Positions 55,856-64,000 of a stretch of DNA of 64,000 bases are shown here, one piece after another. Location of the stretch: positions 32,371-96,370 of the forward strand of contig CAMASI010000004.1 in assembly GCA_945861065.1 (NCBI GenBank), read 5' to 3'. The notes beneath the pieces are model-generated. The model did no database searches. It saw nothing but the letters and a program-made list of their open reading frames with translations, and was not told the DNA's origin. The translations under genes and the position numbers were made by a program. This DNA is from Klebsiella pneumoniae (lineage in GTDB: Bacteria > Myxococcota_A > UBA796 > GCA-2862545). Numbering within the stretch: position 1 is the first letter of the stretch; every line of letters begins with the position of its first letter.

Positions 55856-55912
55856 GGGTGCGGGCAGGAGTATCGCGGAGCGGCTTTCGATCATCGCGCC
55901 CGGGGCTGACCT

Positions 55913-57130
55913 TTGCTGGCCGCTGACACGCTGCTCAACCTGCTGTGGAACGTCGGTACGCTGACGGTGGCATTCGCCGCACGGCTCGCATTCCGTCGGG
56001 GCCATCGCATTGCGGGGTTGGCCCTGTTCGCAGGTGTAGGGGCTAGCGGGCTCTGGCTGGTATTCGACGTCGCCACCCACCTTTCGGACGGGCTCAAGCT
56101 GCTGAGCCGGGGCGACGTGGCCGCTGTGAGCGCTCGCCGGGTCGCAGACCTCGCTCGGGCCGTTGGCCTCGGTTCCGGGTACGCACTGTTCGTTAGCTTG
56201 GCAGGTTGGCCCAAGAGTCGGTGGGCGCCCGCTTGGGTCGGTGCCACGCTCGGCTGTTTCACTGCGGGTGCGGTATTCGGAGAACTTCAATCTCGCGGTC
56301 CCAGCCTGGCTGCCCTAGGGCCGTTGTCGATGGCGCTGCTCCTCGGCGGCGCCTGGGCCTGGCGGTTCGGCCCGAAACCCCGGCAGGGCCCACTGATTCA
56401 AGTGTGGGTCGTGGGTGGGCTCACGATTGGGGGATGGCTGCAGTTTCAACACAAGCGGGGTTTGGGTCCGGTGGACGTCGACGGCGATCTTGCGCTGTGG
56501 ACCGGCCCGTCAAACCCGACGTCGCGACCGGCGGGCGGTTGTTTTGTCCTGCCTGAGGGTGCGGGTTGGCACGCCACCACCCGTGGCGCGATTCTTCCCG
56601 CGTTTGGCATGAGGCCTTGCCCAGGAGGAAACGGGCCAACGAGCTTAGGTTTCTTGTCCGTCGAGCGACCCCAACTCGCCGTCCCGGGCGCTGCACCCCT
56701 GTCTCAACTCGCCGCAACGCCATGGCTGACGGGCTCGGGCAGTGTGGACCTCTTGGTTCGACATGGGCTTCGTGTCGTGCCAGTTCGCCAGTGGGCGACG
56801 GTGTCGTTGCCCCTGTTGTACCAGCGGGCGCCGAATGGCGAAGGGGGCTGGCGACTGGATTCCGACATTCCGGACCAACTCGTGCTGTTGCTCAGCGGTA
56901 CGCCAAGCGCCCCCATGTTGGCGAAGCCCGACGGGAGCGCACCGACTGCGTTCACTGCCTGGACCGACGCCGCACGAAGGACGGTGCTTGCGCCTCCCCT
57001 TTCGGGCTGGACCGTTCAGGATTTTGTCGATCTCTGCGCACATGGGGCCGAGGGGCGATTCGGCTGCGGCGTCACGGACAAACCGTGGGCCCCCCTTACC
57101 GCAAAGGACCTGCCTGGAAGCGCGCCGTAA
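55913..57130 (+). CDS. polytopic membrane protein with large soluble domain, unknown
   Basis: 405 residues from TTG 55913 with no good ribosome site; the true 5' end may have been altered by the repeat-associated rearrangement just upstream. Five predicted membrane helices lie in residues 1-170 (LLNLLWNVGTLTVAFAARLAF, AGLALFAGVGASGLWLVFDV and others), then a strand-rich domain with conserved-looking Cys (GGCFVLPEG, GMRPCPGG, DLCAHG, GCGV) on one side of the membrane. No family is recognised. Its 3' end overlaps the convergent lipoprotein gene by 35 bases. Confidence 0.6.
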   Translation: MLAADTLLNLLWNVGTLTVAFAARLAFRRGHRIAGLALFAGVGASGLWLVFDVATHLSDGLKLLSRGDVAAVSARRVADLARAVGLGSGYALFVSLAGWPKSRWAPAWVGATLGCFTAGAVFGELQSRGPSLAALGPLSMALLLGGAWAWRFGPKPRQGPLIQVWVVGGLTIGGWLQFQHKRGLGPVDVDGDLALWTGPSNPTSRPAGGCFVLPEGAGWHATTRGAILPAFGMRPCPGGNGPTSLGFLSVERPQLAVPGAAPLSQLAATPWLTGSGSVDLLVRHGLRVVPVRQWATVSLPLLYQRAPNGEGGWRLDSDIPDQLVLLLSGTPSAPMLAKPDGSAPTAFTAWTDAARRTVLAPPLSGWTVQDFVDLCAHGAEGRFGCGVTDKPWAPLTAKDLPGSAP

Positions 57131-58661
57131 ACTGCATTGGCGTCGCGGAGCGTACAGAAGACAGGGCGTCCCACACACATCCGGCGTAGGCGCGATCCCC
57201 GGGTACAGACGGTATGACCGTGATCAGCGGGGCCTCCGGTCCTGATTCCACAGCCACATCCACCGGACGCCCTGACGCTGGGTCAAGGCAACCAGCGACC
57301 GCTTCCACAATGCCGTCGACCATTCGGACGGCGTCTCCAGGGCCAGCGACCTCCGCCCAAAGACGTTTTCCCTCCATCGTGACCGTCGGAAGGCGCTTTT
57401 CCAGGGTCAAGGGCGTTGGTTTTGCTCGATCGCCAAACGCACGCCACGACATCAAGGGCGCGAGGCGCCCAGCGGCGATCAACCGATCGACCATCGCCAC
57501 CCAAGCGTCCGCACGTACAGCCCGATGCGCCGCGACGTCCACGGTGCCGTCGGGAAGCGCTTCGTCCAGCCGTAGCCAGTCCCAATTTCCGTCGGCGGCG
57601 GGACAGACGGTCACAGTCCCATTGTCCGGGCAACCCACCAGCGGCAGGTACCGATGGCCACCAAATCCGACGTCAAAACCTACGGGATGAACGTCGACAA
57701 AGGCCCCCCCGCGGCGCGTCGCCGGCAACGTCAATCGAATCGCGCCGACGCGCGTGAACTCAGTCGCAGCCGATAGCGTTCCCGCGGGTCCGCCGTCTTT
57801 GGCAACGAGAATGGACACGTCCGTTTCGCCGACAGCGGCAAGCGAGGTGAACACAGCGTCCATGGCGGCGACGTCCACATCCGGCGCGACCGCAACCAAC
57901 ACCCCATTGCCCGGAACGAACGTGCAAAGCACATTGGCTTCTCGGTAAATCCACTCCAAGTCCTCGACGAGGCCGCGCGCCCAAGCGCCATCGCTAGGCC
58001 CCCTGTTTTCGGACCCTTCCACCGACACGCCTTCTCGGGTCAACGACAGCAGAGGCTGGCACACGCCCCCGCGCAGCTCCGCCGCTGACGGAGCGACGAG
58101 CAGACCGCCAGACCGCACCCGACCCGCGTATCGACCCCAATGTGCCGCTTCGGCGCCGGTGGACGTGTACGCGATGGCCTCCACCAACTGGCGCGCCTCA
58201 TCCAGCGCACCACCCGCGGAGAACTCCCGGTACAACAACGAGGCGACGACCGCGGACTCGGGTCCGCCGGCAGAAGCAAATCCAAGCGGATCTCGCCAGG
58301 GTGCGAGCGTCTCGGCCCCACACGCCGACCAAACCCCGGCCATATGAGCGTCCCAGTCCGGTCCGATCGCCGCTCGGAAGGGTGCACCATTCACGGGGCA
58401 ATGTACAGACCAACGCTGGGCGCCGAGTTCCGCCTCCGCCGCCACACCGCCGTCCATGGCGGCCGCCCACGCTAAGGCCTGATCCCGGACCGCCAATGGA
58501 ACGGCCGGACACCGTTCTTCGATCGTGGAAGCGATGACGTGCTCGGCACTGGCGCCGCCGACTTCCAACCTGTCCAAAATGAACTGCACGTCGGACGGGC
58601 CGCACGGGGTCACACACCCCACACCCAATCCCATCACGCACAACGCAGCCACAGTTCGCAC
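57096..58661 (-). CDS. lipoprotein with possible ExbD/TolR-like domain
   Basis: 521 residues from GTG 58661: VRTVAALCVMGLGVGCVTPCG, lipobox VGC at residue 16. Many Cys in the mature part (about 11). A central segment (LSLTREGVSVEGSENRG...VPGNGVLVAVAPDVDVAAMDAVFTSLAAVGETDVSILVAKDG) has the order of the ExbD/TolR periplasmic domain, and a second such segment may be present near the C-terminus (PEAPLITVIPSVPG). No membrane helix beyond the signal. The domain call is a pattern match; function unknown. Confidence 0.6.
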   Translation of the reverse strand: MRTVAALCVMGLGVGCVTPCGPSDVQFILDRLEVGGASAEHVIASTIEERCPAVPLAVRDQALAWAAAMDGGVAAEAELGAQRWSVHCPVNGAPFRAAIGPDWDAHMAGVWSACGAETLAPWRDPLGFASAGGPESAVVASLLYREFSAGGALDEARQLVEAIAYTSTGAEAAHWGRYAGRVRSGGLLVAPSAAELRGGVCQPLLSLTREGVSVEGSENRGPSDGAWARGLVEDLEWIYREANVLCTFVPGNGVLVAVAPDVDVAAMDAVFTSLAAVGETDVSILVAKDGGPAGTLSAATEFTRVGAIRLTLPATRRGGAFVDVHPVGFDVGFGGHRYLPLVGCPDNGTVTVCPAADGNWDWLRLDEALPDGTVDVAAHRAVRADAWVAMVDRLIAAGRLAPLMSWRAFGDRAKPTPLTLEKRLPTVTMEGKRLWAEVAGPGDAVRMVDGIVEAVAGCLDPASGRPVDVAVESGPEAPLITVIPSVPGDRAYAGCVWDALSSVRSATPMQFTARFQAGPLR

Positions 58662-58696
58662 GGACGCTGTGCTATCGGACGGACAGGGGGCTCGTC

Positions 58697-59404
58697 ATGG
58701 CCGCGTATGTCGCTGCTTGGTCGGTTCATAGCTACACCGCGCTGGGCCTGCCCCTTGCCATGGGACAGGTTTTCGCCCTGTTCGCTGGCGATTATCGTGC
58801 TTTCTTCTTCCTCAATTGCGTTGCCGTGTTTGTCGACTCCACGGACGGAACCCTCGCGCGGCGCTTCAGAGTCAAGGAGGTTCTCCCCCAATTTAGTGGC
58901 CGAAAGCTCGACGATATCGTCGACTTCTTGACGTTTGCGTTCCTTCCCGGGATCGCGCTCGTCCAGCTTCGCTTGTTGCCGGCGGGCCTGGAATGGCTGG
59001 CGGCCCTTCCCGTTCTGGCGAGCGGCTACGGCTTTTGCCAGGAATCCGCGAAGACGGAGGACGCCTTTGTCGGCTTTCCCTCCTACTGGAACGTGCTTTT
59101 GCTCTATGTGTTCGTGCTGCACGCCAGCCCTACGGTGACCGCCTCACTTGTGTGCGTCCTGTCCGCGCTCGTTTTCGTGCCCATTCACTACGTGTACCCG
59201 TCCCGAACCCGCTTGTTACAGTCGTGGACGGTTGGCTTTGGGGCGGTGTGGGCGCTGACACTGACCGGCTTGTCGTTGTACCCCACGGAGGCGTGGACCG
59301 CGCCCGTCGCTTGGGCGAGTCTGGCGTACCCGATTTGGTACCTCGGCGTGTCAGCGGTGCATCACAGGCAAATCCACGCTGCCGAGGCCGCCGGAGTGCG
59401 GTAA
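58697..59404 (+). CDS. pcs: phosphatidylcholine synthase
   Basis: 235 residues, mostly membrane helices. The CDP-alcohol phosphatidyltransferase motif reads DGTLARRFRVKEVLPQFSGRKLDDIVDFLT, i.e. DGxxAR...G...D...D with the spacing and VKExLPxFxGR wording of Pcs rather than PgsA or PssA. Further Pcs-type segments are DAFVGFPSYWNVLLLYVFVL and FVPIHYVYPSRT. It condenses choline directly with CDP-diacylglycerol in the inner membrane. AGGGGG lies before the ATG; divergent from the lipoprotein gene. Confidence 0.88.
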   Translation: MAAYVAAWSVHSYTALGLPLAMGQVFALFAGDYRAFFFLNCVAVFVDSTDGTLARRFRVKEVLPQFSGRKLDDIVDFLTFAFLPGIALVQLRLLPAGLEWLAALPVLASGYGFCQESAKTEDAFVGFPSYWNVLLLYVFVLHASPTVTASLVCVLSALVFVPIHYVYPSRTRLLQSWTVGFGAVWALTLTGLSLYPTEAWTAPVAWASLAYPIWYLGVSAVHHRQIHAAEAAGVR

Positions 59405-59414
59405 GCTCCGCACT

Positions 59415-59428
59415 GGAGGGCCCACATT
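59415..59428 (+). promoter_or_regulatory. GGAGG ribosome site with probable ATT start codon for the kinase
   Basis: GGAGG at 59415-59419 is six bases before ATT at 59426, in frame with the kinase. The only upstream in-frame stop is TAA 59402, and no ATG, GTG or TTG occurs before GTG 59471. Starting at ATT adds 15 residues ending in the expected first strand of the kinase fold. Confidence 0.5.
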
Positions 59429-59470
59429 ACGAGCGCTGACGCCAATGCGCGAAGGGGACGATTTCGGCTC

Positions 59471-61375
59471 GTGGAACGGCTGGCCGTGGGCGGAATGGCC
59501 GAGGTTTACCTTGCGCTTGAGAAGAACCCGTCCGGCCTGTCGCGCCTCGTCGTCATCAAACGCATCCTCCCCGAACTCGCCGCCGACCCTCGATTCGTCG
59601 AGATGTTCGCTACGGAGGCTCGGCTAGCCGCACGCGTACAACATCCAAACGTCGTCCAGATTTTTGAAGACGGCCAAATCGGAAAGTTTCCCTACCTGTC
59701 GATGGAATACGTGCCTGGCAGCACCCTGCGTCAGCTCATGGAGGCTGCCCGCGACGCCAATTGCGTACTGCCAGTAGACGTCGTGGTCGGGTTGCTCGTG
59801 CAAGCCGCGGCCGCCGTGCACGCAGCCCACGAAGTCGCCGAGCCGGGAGGGCCCGCTCGGGGGCTGATCCACAGGGACGTAAGCCCGCAAAACCTGATGG
59901 TCACCGACGACGGCCACCTCAAGCTTCTGGACTTTGGTATCGCCTCCGAGGGCAACGAAATCCTCCGACCCGGCCTGCTCGAAGGCAAGGTCAACTACAT
60001 GAGCCCCGAGTTGCTCAACCAACAACCTGTGGATCGCAGGGCCGATCTCTTTGCGCTCGGCGTCGTGGGCTGGGAGTTACTCACACTGACCAAACCCTTT
60101 GACATGGGGGATCAGGACCGCACGATGGCCGCGATTGTCGCCGGTGACATCATTCACCTGCGCGACGTGCGGCTCGACGTCCCTGAACCCGTCGCGGAGG
60201 TCATCCACCGAGCGCTCGCCACCGAACCGGACTCAAGGCAGAATTCCGCAGCGGAATTCAGGGCCGAGTTGCTCAACGCCGCGACAAGTCTTGGACTTCG
60301 CACCGATTCCGACGCGATCGCACGCATCGTTCGTTCGCTCGTCGGCGCCAAGCACGCACAGAATCGCGCTCAAATCGAGGAAGCGCTTGCGGCCGACACC
60401 CTGCCTGCGTTGGAATCCATTTTGGTGGATGACGACGCGCCAGCCCTCGAAATGGCGCTCGATTTTACCGACGAGGAACCACTGGACGTGGTGCAAACGA
60501 TTCCGCCCTCTTCCGTCGCCAGCCCACCGGAGGCCGTCAGAGCCGCACCATCCCCAAGTTTCTTATCGGATTTTCCCTGGCCTCTCGCCGCGTTGTTGGG
60601 GGCCGCAGTCGTTGCGGCGGCTTGGCTGACGTACACGCCAGCGCCCTCGGGAAGTCCGCTCCACATCCGCCTATCGCCCACGCTCCCGGCCGATAGCCTG
60701 AAAGCCGAGCACGAGGGTATTCGCGCGTACCTCGAGCGAAAGTTGGATCGGCCTGTCATTCTAGAAGTCGCGGAAAGTTATCAGGCTGCGGCCGACGCCC
60801 TTGTTCGCGGTGACGTTCCAATCGCAATTCTTCCCTCATTCACCGCAGAGTCCATCGCTGTAAACCCTGGCGTGCACATTCTCGTGTTCAAGGAACTGGA
60901 CGGCACGACGTCAGCAGACGGCCTTTTCATCGCGGAACGCGACAGCGGCCCCACCAATCCGCAAGACGTCAAGGGGAAAACGCTGTGTTTTGCAGACCGC
61001 CTGTCGATGACGAGTTGGGAGTTACCGCGGGCCTGGCTGCGAACCAACGGGCTGGACCCAGACGCTGACGTCCAGTGGGTCAACTCCGGTAATCACGACC
61101 AATTACTACATGACGTGCTCTCTGGAAAATGCGTAGGCGGCGGAACCTGGTCTGGAAATCTCACCACGGCTGACGAAAGAAAGATTCCGGCTGGGCGTTT
61201 CCGGGTGCTGGCCAACACCGGCGGGACCGCTCACGACGCCGTCGTGGCTGGAAGCGCGGCCGACCCAACAACCGCCGAAACGATCCGTGCTGCGCTGCTG
61301 AAATTCGACCCCCGCCGCGATCTCGACGCCCTCCAATCCGAAAACTCGCATATTAGTGGATTTGTACCGCCGTGA
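59471..61375 (+). CDS. transmembrane Ser/Thr protein kinase with PhnD-like extracytoplasmic domain
   Basis: 634 residues from GTG 59471, or 649 from ATT 59426, which I find more likely (see the ribosome-site entry). Kinase: LAVGGMAEVYLA Gly-loop, VVIKRIL (Lys), HRDVSPQN catalytic loop, DFGIAS, YMSPELL and the D-rich ADLFALGVVGWELL; all key residues are present. An acidic linker leads to one membrane helix at about 368-387 (WPLAALLGAAVVAAAWLTY). The outer part (392-620) resembles phosphonate-binding PhnD proteins: LHIRLSPTLPADSL, RAYLERKLDRPVILEVAESYQAAADALVRGDVPIAIL, DVKGKTLCFADRLSMTSWELPRAWL and SGNHDQLLHDVLSGKC. Likely a ligand-sensing receptor kinase. Confidence 0.92.
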   Translation: MERLAVGGMAEVYLALEKNPSGLSRLVVIKRILPELAADPRFVEMFATEARLAARVQHPNVVQIFEDGQIGKFPYLSMEYVPGSTLRQLMEAARDANCVLPVDVVVGLLVQAAAAVHAAHEVAEPGGPARGLIHRDVSPQNLMVTDDGHLKLLDFGIASEGNEILRPGLLEGKVNYMSPELLNQQPVDRRADLFALGVVGWELLTLTKPFDMGDQDRTMAAIVAGDIIHLRDVRLDVPEPVAEVIHRALATEPDSRQNSAAEFRAELLNAATSLGLRTDSDAIARIVRSLVGAKHAQNRAQIEEALAADTLPALESILVDDDAPALEMALDFTDEEPLDVVQTIPPSSVASPPEAVRAAPSPSFLSDFPWPLAALLGAAVVAAAWLTYTPAPSGSPLHIRLSPTLPADSLKAEHEGIRAYLERKLDRPVILEVAESYQAAADALVRGDVPIAILPSFTAESIAVNPGVHILVFKELDGTTSADGLFIAERDSGPTNPQDVKGKTLCFADRLSMTSWELPRAWLRTNGLDPDADVQWVNSGNHDQLLHDVLSGKCVGGGTWSGNLTTADERKIPAGRFRVLANTGGTAHDAVVAGSAADPTTAETIRAALLKFDPRRDLDALQSENSHISGFVPP

Positions 61376-63111
61376 CGTTGCCGTTGTGGGCCGCGTGGCC
61401 AGAAACGACCGTCCCAGCCCCAATCCATGAGTTGTGGGAATCCAACGGCGACGTCGTGGCGTGCGGGGAGACCGGCTGCTGGAGCGTCGCCGGCAGTCTT
61501 GTGACCGAGGTGCCCCACCCCTGTCCGCGGCCCGGCCCCTGCCTCGCGCGCGCTGGCGATTGGCGCGCGCAGGAAGGAGCCATTGTCCACCGCGATGGTG
61601 TGCCTGTGCCAGCGGGTACCGTTGTCGGCCCAGTGCGACTTGCGGCGTTCGGTGACTCACTCTTCGTAGCCGACGACACGGGAATCCGGAGATGGCGTGA
61701 CGGCAGTTGGGCCGCCATCACGACCGACCCGACCGACCTGCTCACCATCGCGCCCAACGGCCTGTGGTGGCGCGACGGATCCGCTTGGCGCGGCACGGCG
61801 TTGGTTCCCCCGCTCTTGCCCGGCATTCTCGCTGCCGCCGGTGGCCCTGACGGGGTCTGGCTGGTCCACAAGGGGCTGCTCGGTTTCACCTCCGGTGCCG
61901 ACGCTGAAACTGCGTGGCCACTAGAGAACGCCCTCGTCGTAGTCTGGGACGGGGGCGTGGGCATCGCCAGTGGGACAAGGGTGTGGCAATCACCCGTTGC
62001 GCTAGCCGCCCTCGAACCCATGGACAGCATTCGCGAGGCTCCGTCGCCTTCGTTGGCTCCGACCGCCGAACCGACGCCTTCCACACCGTCGCCAACGGTA
62101 CCCCTCCGCCCACCGGTAGGTGGGTTCGCGACGCCATGGACGATTCGCGCTGACGGCACGATTCCGTCCACCTATGACGTGTACGTCGACCTCGGATTGC
62201 TGGCGGGATCTACAGTAGGTGGGGGCCGGGGAATCGGGGGGTCCCCTTTCGGTGGCATAGGCATCGTGAATCACGGCGGGCGAGTGTCGTGGTGGACGGG
62301 CACCAGCAGCGCGCCCTTGTTCCTACAAGCCGGAGACCAAGCCGTGTGGCCGCTCCTGATGCTTGACGTCGGAGCCGACGTGGGAGGCGCCCACCTCCGA
62401 GCCGGACCCTACGCGACCGCTGGATTGGTGGCGGTGGGGGCCGGATTGCGCGGCTATGCGTTGCCGATTCGACTCCCCAACGGCGCGTGGTCCGGTGTGG
62501 AGGGCCGAATCACCGTATGGACGGGACCTGACGCCGTCGACGGGGGTTCCACGGCCCTGATCGGCAGCGCGTCCCTTGCCTGGGCAGGCCATTTCGCGCT
62601 CGGTCGAAAACTCGACGTCGAATCGGAGGGGGGCGCCCCGTGGTGCGCGCGAGCGGGTTTTGGGTTGGGTGTCGCAGGCGGCCCCTCCAACGCAGAAAAC
62701 GCCTGGGAGTTTCTCGGCGCCGAGGACCCGTGGACCTTCAGCGCCTCCCCGCTGGTCACGGGATGGTGCGAAACGGGCGGACCCGTAGCGTTGTTCTGGT
62801 CCGCCGAAACGGCGCCGTTTTTTCAATGGCGAACACCCTTCGGCACGGGCGACGAATCTGTACATCTCTGGGGAAGCACGACGGCTGGACCCTCGGTTGG
62901 GACGGAGTCGGTGCGCCTCGGCCCCATCGGCAGCGCAGGGGTGTGGATGCTCGGCGCGGGGGGCCGCTTATGGGTTTCACCGCCGCTCGGTCTACACCCG
63001 CGACCCGGCTTGGAACTACGGGCACTGGCTTTGTGGCCGAGCACACCGGCCTATTTTGGTTCGGCGGTCGTCACGATCAGCACCGATCCGCGCCGGAATA
63101 CTCGGCCTTAG
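61372..63111 (+). CDS. kinase-coupled protein: propeller-like and barrel-like halves
   Basis: 579 residues from GTG 61372, overlapping the kinase stop as GTGA. Starts VTLPLWAAWPETTVPAP, at best a weak export signal. Residues 20-210 show repeated short units (SNGDVVACGETGCWSV, FGDSLFVADDTGIRRWRDGSW, PNGLWWRDGSAWRG, DGVWLVHKGLLGF) like the blades of a propeller. A Pro/Thr/Ser linker follows (residues 225-250), then about 320 residues of Gly/Trp-rich alternating strands like an outer-membrane barrel. No family is recognised; the tight overlap suggests it works with the receptor kinase. Confidence 0.65.
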   Translation: MTLPLWAAWPETTVPAPIHELWESNGDVVACGETGCWSVAGSLVTEVPHPCPRPGPCLARAGDWRAQEGAIVHRDGVPVPAGTVVGPVRLAAFGDSLFVADDTGIRRWRDGSWAAITTDPTDLLTIAPNGLWWRDGSAWRGTALVPPLLPGILAAAGGPDGVWLVHKGLLGFTSGADAETAWPLENALVVVWDGGVGIASGTRVWQSPVALAALEPMDSIREAPSPSLAPTAEPTPSTPSPTVPLRPPVGGFATPWTIRADGTIPSTYDVYVDLGLLAGSTVGGGRGIGGSPFGGIGIVNHGGRVSWWTGTSSAPLFLQAGDQAVWPLLMLDVGADVGGAHLRAGPYATAGLVAVGAGLRGYALPIRLPNGAWSGVEGRITVWTGPDAVDGGSTALIGSASLAWAGHFALGRKLDVESEGGAPWCARAGFGLGVAGGPSNAENAWEFLGAEDPWTFSASPLVTGWCETGGPVALFWSAETAPFFQWRTPFGTGDESVHLWGSTTAGPSVGTESVRLGPIGSAGVWMLGAGGRLWVSPPLGLHPRPGLELRALALWPSTPAYFGSAVVTISTDPRRNTRP

Positions 63112-63168
63112 GGCGCCAAGGCTGCGCGCACCTGGTCTCCTGAGGCAGCCTCGTAGGCAACGGGGACG

Positions 63169-63738
63169 GTGATCATGAGGTCCGCCAGCGTGCTCGTCGA
63201 CAAATTTGCTGACGGCCTTCCGCTGAATCGGCAAAGCAAGCGCATGGCCCGCGAGGGCTTCGAGGTCGGCACCGCCGTACTTGCTTCCTGGGTGGTTGCG
63301 GGTGCAGACGTCCTCGACCCCGTCGCCAAGGCCATCGACGCTCGGCTGTTGGAGCAGAAATGCCTTCAAGGAGATGACACCGGGTTTCCGGTCCAGGACG
63401 GCACCGACGGCCATCTCCGCAAGGCGCGGTTGTGGTGCTACACGGACCAACAGGAAGTTCGATTTCATTTCTCGGACACAAAGCACGGGCGTGTACCCGC
63501 AACCTTCCTCGCGAATTTCAAGGGTGAGGCGTTGCTGGTGGACTGCGGCAGCGAATTCAACGAAGTTGTTCGGCAGACCGGCGCGGAGCGCGCCGCCTGT
63601 TGGAGCCACCTCCGTCGCTACTTCTTCCACGCCAGGCGTCACCATCCCGTCGAGGCACACATGGCGCTCGTGGCGATCCGCGAGTTGTTCCTCGTCGAGC
63701 GCCGCGTGTTTGGCTGTGCACTTGACCCCGAACAGGTG
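63169..63738 (+). mobile_element. IS66-family transposase remnant
   Basis: From GTG 63169 the frame reads VIMRSASVLVDKFADGLPLNRQSKRMAREGFEVGTAVLASWV, then GDDTGFPVQD, KARLWCYTDQQEVRFHFSDTKHGRVPATFLANFKGEALLVDCGSEFNEV, CWSHLRRYFFHAR and AIRELFLVERRVFG, in the order of IS66 (TnpC-type) transposases with the first Asp and the CWxHxRR block recognisable. It lacks the N-terminal domain (an in-frame TAG lies at 63154) and the C-terminus: after about 63738 the frame is antisense to the next gene. No inverted repeats were found. A decayed fragment. Confidence 0.8.
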
Positions 63739-63768
63739 ACAAGTTCGAGAACCTCGATCCGTGCGGGT

Positions 63769-64000
63769 TCACGGCGATGTGCGCCCTTTGGACGGCCTCT
63801 CTGCGCTCTCCCCGTTCTCTGCGCGATCCTGCTCGTCGAGCCCGTTGACGCGCCGTTCGAAGCCGTCCTTGAGCACAGGCGCCCCGAAGTTGACGAGCAG
63901 GCCGAGGCGCAGGCCCGAGAGGCGCAGGTACGTGAGCACCACCTTGCGATGCACGGGGGCCATCCGCTCCAGCGACTTCAACTCGACCAGGACGAGGTTC
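63769..64000 (-). CDS. GxxExxY-type protein, 5' partial
   Basis: The C-terminal part of a gene that begins beyond the right edge. Visible residues NLVLVELKSLERMAPVHRKVVLTYLRLSGLRLGLLVNFGAPVLKDGFERRVNGL match the end of the GxxExxY family (PD-(D/E)XK-like fold, often near mobile or rRNA-type insertions). A 22-residue charged tail follows. Function unknown. It abuts the IS66 remnant. Confidence 0.82.
   Translation of the reverse strand, partial: NLVLVELKSLERMAPVHRKVVLTYLRLSGLRLGLLVNFGAPVLKDGFERRVNGLDEQDRAENGESAERPSKGRTSP

Noticed and set aside
55661..55926. Plus-strand frames with (GI)n and (RD)n runs over the GGGATC tract
   Set aside because: They only translate the hexanucleotide repeat; no flanking conserved protein sequence.

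Overview
The window is one GC-rich bacterial chromosomal segment, densely packed with no gene-free stretch over about 250 bases and no rRNA, tRNA or CRISPR array that I could see. It most likely comes from a Myxococcota (delta-proteobacterial) organism. Two proteins carry MYXO-CTERM-like sorting tails (Cys-Gly-Cys, hydrophobic stretch, Arg run). There are several MopE-type Asp/Cys-rich repeats, many small lipoproteins with D/T/S-rich linkers, a transmembrane Ser/Thr kinase and a myxobacterial-style split F-type ATP synthase operon.

Bases 1-18000 are mostly minus strand. After the 3' part of a DUF4105 protein and a few small genes comes a long collinear minus-strand run. Read in the direction of transcription it contains an outer-membrane barrel-like protein, the ATP synthase genes b'-b-delta-alpha-gamma-beta-epsilon (no a or c subunit here), an 87-residue protein, a CAP-like lipoprotein, a pilin-like protein, folK, an Fsa/TalC-type transaldolase, a TetR/FadR regulator, etfB, etfA, a TPR membrane protein, two lipoproteins and a BtpA-family protein.

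Bases 18000-26700 are plus strand. First is a three-gene unit: an ATPase-like protein without Walker A, a zinc-ribbon membrane protein and a PDZ lipoprotein. A 229-bp element with 20-bp terminal inverted repeats follows. Then comes a tight operon of two lipoproteins, a pseudo-cyclase/STAND/TPR protein and a MopE-repeat surface protein.

Bases 26600-35750 are again minus strand: MoxR ATPase, a small protein, a VWA protein, UDP-glucose dehydrogenase, a heparinase II/III-like protein, a lipoprotein and an ABC exporter whose last permease is fused to a CPBP domain. This looks like envelope polysaccharide and export functions.

Bases 35900-43600 hold a NYN-LOTUS RNA-binding/ribonuclease-like protein followed by the housekeeping operon rimP-nusA-ylxR/L7Ae-infB-DUF503-SPOR. 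Bases 43600-54930 hold surface proteins (notably an in-frame fusion of a CotH/MYXO-CTERM protein to a lipoprotein), a Sel1-like proline-rich protein, hpt, an MnmC-like oxidoreductase and a TolB/amidohydrolase protein.

Bases 54930-64000 show rearrangement. A surface-protein gene is cut short where a four-helix-bundle (23S IVS type) gene lies between two simple-sequence repeats. Phosphatidylcholine synthase follows, then a receptor kinase with a PhnD-like extracellular domain and an unusual probable AUU start, its coupled partner gene, an IS66 transposase remnant and the end of a GxxExxY gene.

All domain calls come from reading motifs by eye; no database search was run.
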